7,142 nt of DNA. Origin: Pseudomonadota bacterium (GTDB lineage: Bacteria; Pseudomonadota; Alphaproteobacteria; Rhizobiales; Xanthobacteraceae). The notes under the pieces were generated by a model that saw only the letters and a program-made list of their open reading frames with translations, was not told the origin of the DNA and ran no database searches. Shown piece after piece: positions 6,989 to 7,142 of this stretch (position 1 is its first letter; each line of letters starts with the position of its first letter). The stretch lies in contig JAEXXW010000568.1 of NCBI GenBank assembly GCA_023405565.1, forward strand, positions 1-7,142, read 5' to 3'. The position numbers and the translations under genes were made by a program.

Positions 6989-7142
6989 ATGATCCGTCTC
7001 GACAATATCAGCAAGCAAAACGGCCATCAGATCCTCTTCATCGAAGCGTCAGCGGCGCTTCAGAAGGGCGAGAAGATCGGTCTCGTCGGGCCCAACGGCG
7101 CGGGCAAGACCACCCTGTTCCGGATGATAACCGGGCGGGAGC
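6989..7142 (+). CDS. ABC-F family ATP-binding protein, N-terminal fragment (3' partial)
   Basis: Only 51 codons are in the window; the gene runs off the right edge. The start is an ATG at 6989 giving MIRLDNISKQNG, with an in-frame GTG at 6983 as an alternative; no clear Shine-Dalgarno sequence precedes either. The Walker A motif GPNGAGKT spans residues 34-41, after a short strand-turn-strand of the kind that opens soluble ABC-F proteins (Uup, EttA, YheS), which carry two ATPase domains and act on the ribosome rather than in transport. No membrane segment is seen in the fragment. The ABC-F label rests on the start of the sequence (LDNISKQNGHQILFIEASAA); the second ATPase domain and the linker that would confirm it lie outside. 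It is 81 bases from the alkyltransferase stop, so co-transcription is possible. Confidence 0.8.
   Translation, partial: MIRLDNISKQNGHQILFIEASAALQKGEKIGLVGPNGAGKTTLFRMITGRE

Overview
The window reads as a piece of an alphaproteobacterial chromosome. It is moderately GC-rich, all genes lie on the plus strand, and the protein sequences (the start of the ABC-F protein, a chemoreceptor with a WxxF-type tail, a phthalate-dioxygenase-like Rieske protein) have the feel of the Bradyrhizobium/Rhodopseudomonas/Afipia group. That placement is recognition by eye, not a search result. No RNA gene, insertion sequence, CRISPR array or phage gene was seen.

Layout: (1) 1-644, the 3' part of a metallo-beta-lactamase-fold hydrolase gene whose metal-site motifs differ from the usual ones. 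(2) 645-782, an intergenic stretch with a possible promoter and a palindrome that could be an operator. (3) 783-2096, a Rieske non-heme iron oxygenase alpha subunit of the phthalate dioxygenase/LigXa type. (4) about 2124-3605, a glutamine-synthetase-like gamma-glutamyl ligase 27 bases downstream, almost certainly co-transcribed with the oxygenase. (5) 3606-3777, a relatively AT-rich gap. (6) 3778-6147, a methyl-accepting chemotaxis protein with two HAMP-like regions and a C-terminal pentapeptide that fits the CheR-binding pattern. (7) 6190-6219, a strong hairpin terminator. (8) 6344-6907, an Ogt-type O6-alkylguanine-DNA alkyltransferase. (9) 6989-7142, the first 51 codons of an ABC-F ATPase.

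The part most likely to be a little-described system is genes 2-3, perhaps with gene 1. A Rieske oxygenase paired with a GS-like ligase recalls aniline catabolism, where a GS homologue first makes gamma-glutamylanilide and a Rieske dioxygenase then attacks it. Here the oxygenase belongs to the alpha-only phthalate-dioxygenase class rather than the alpha-beta aniline dioxygenase class, so the pair may serve a different amine. The reductase that the oxygenase needs is not in the window. The chemoreceptor next door could sense a related compound, but only proximity suggests this. The alkyltransferase and ABC-F genes look like ordinary housekeeping neighbours beyond a terminator.
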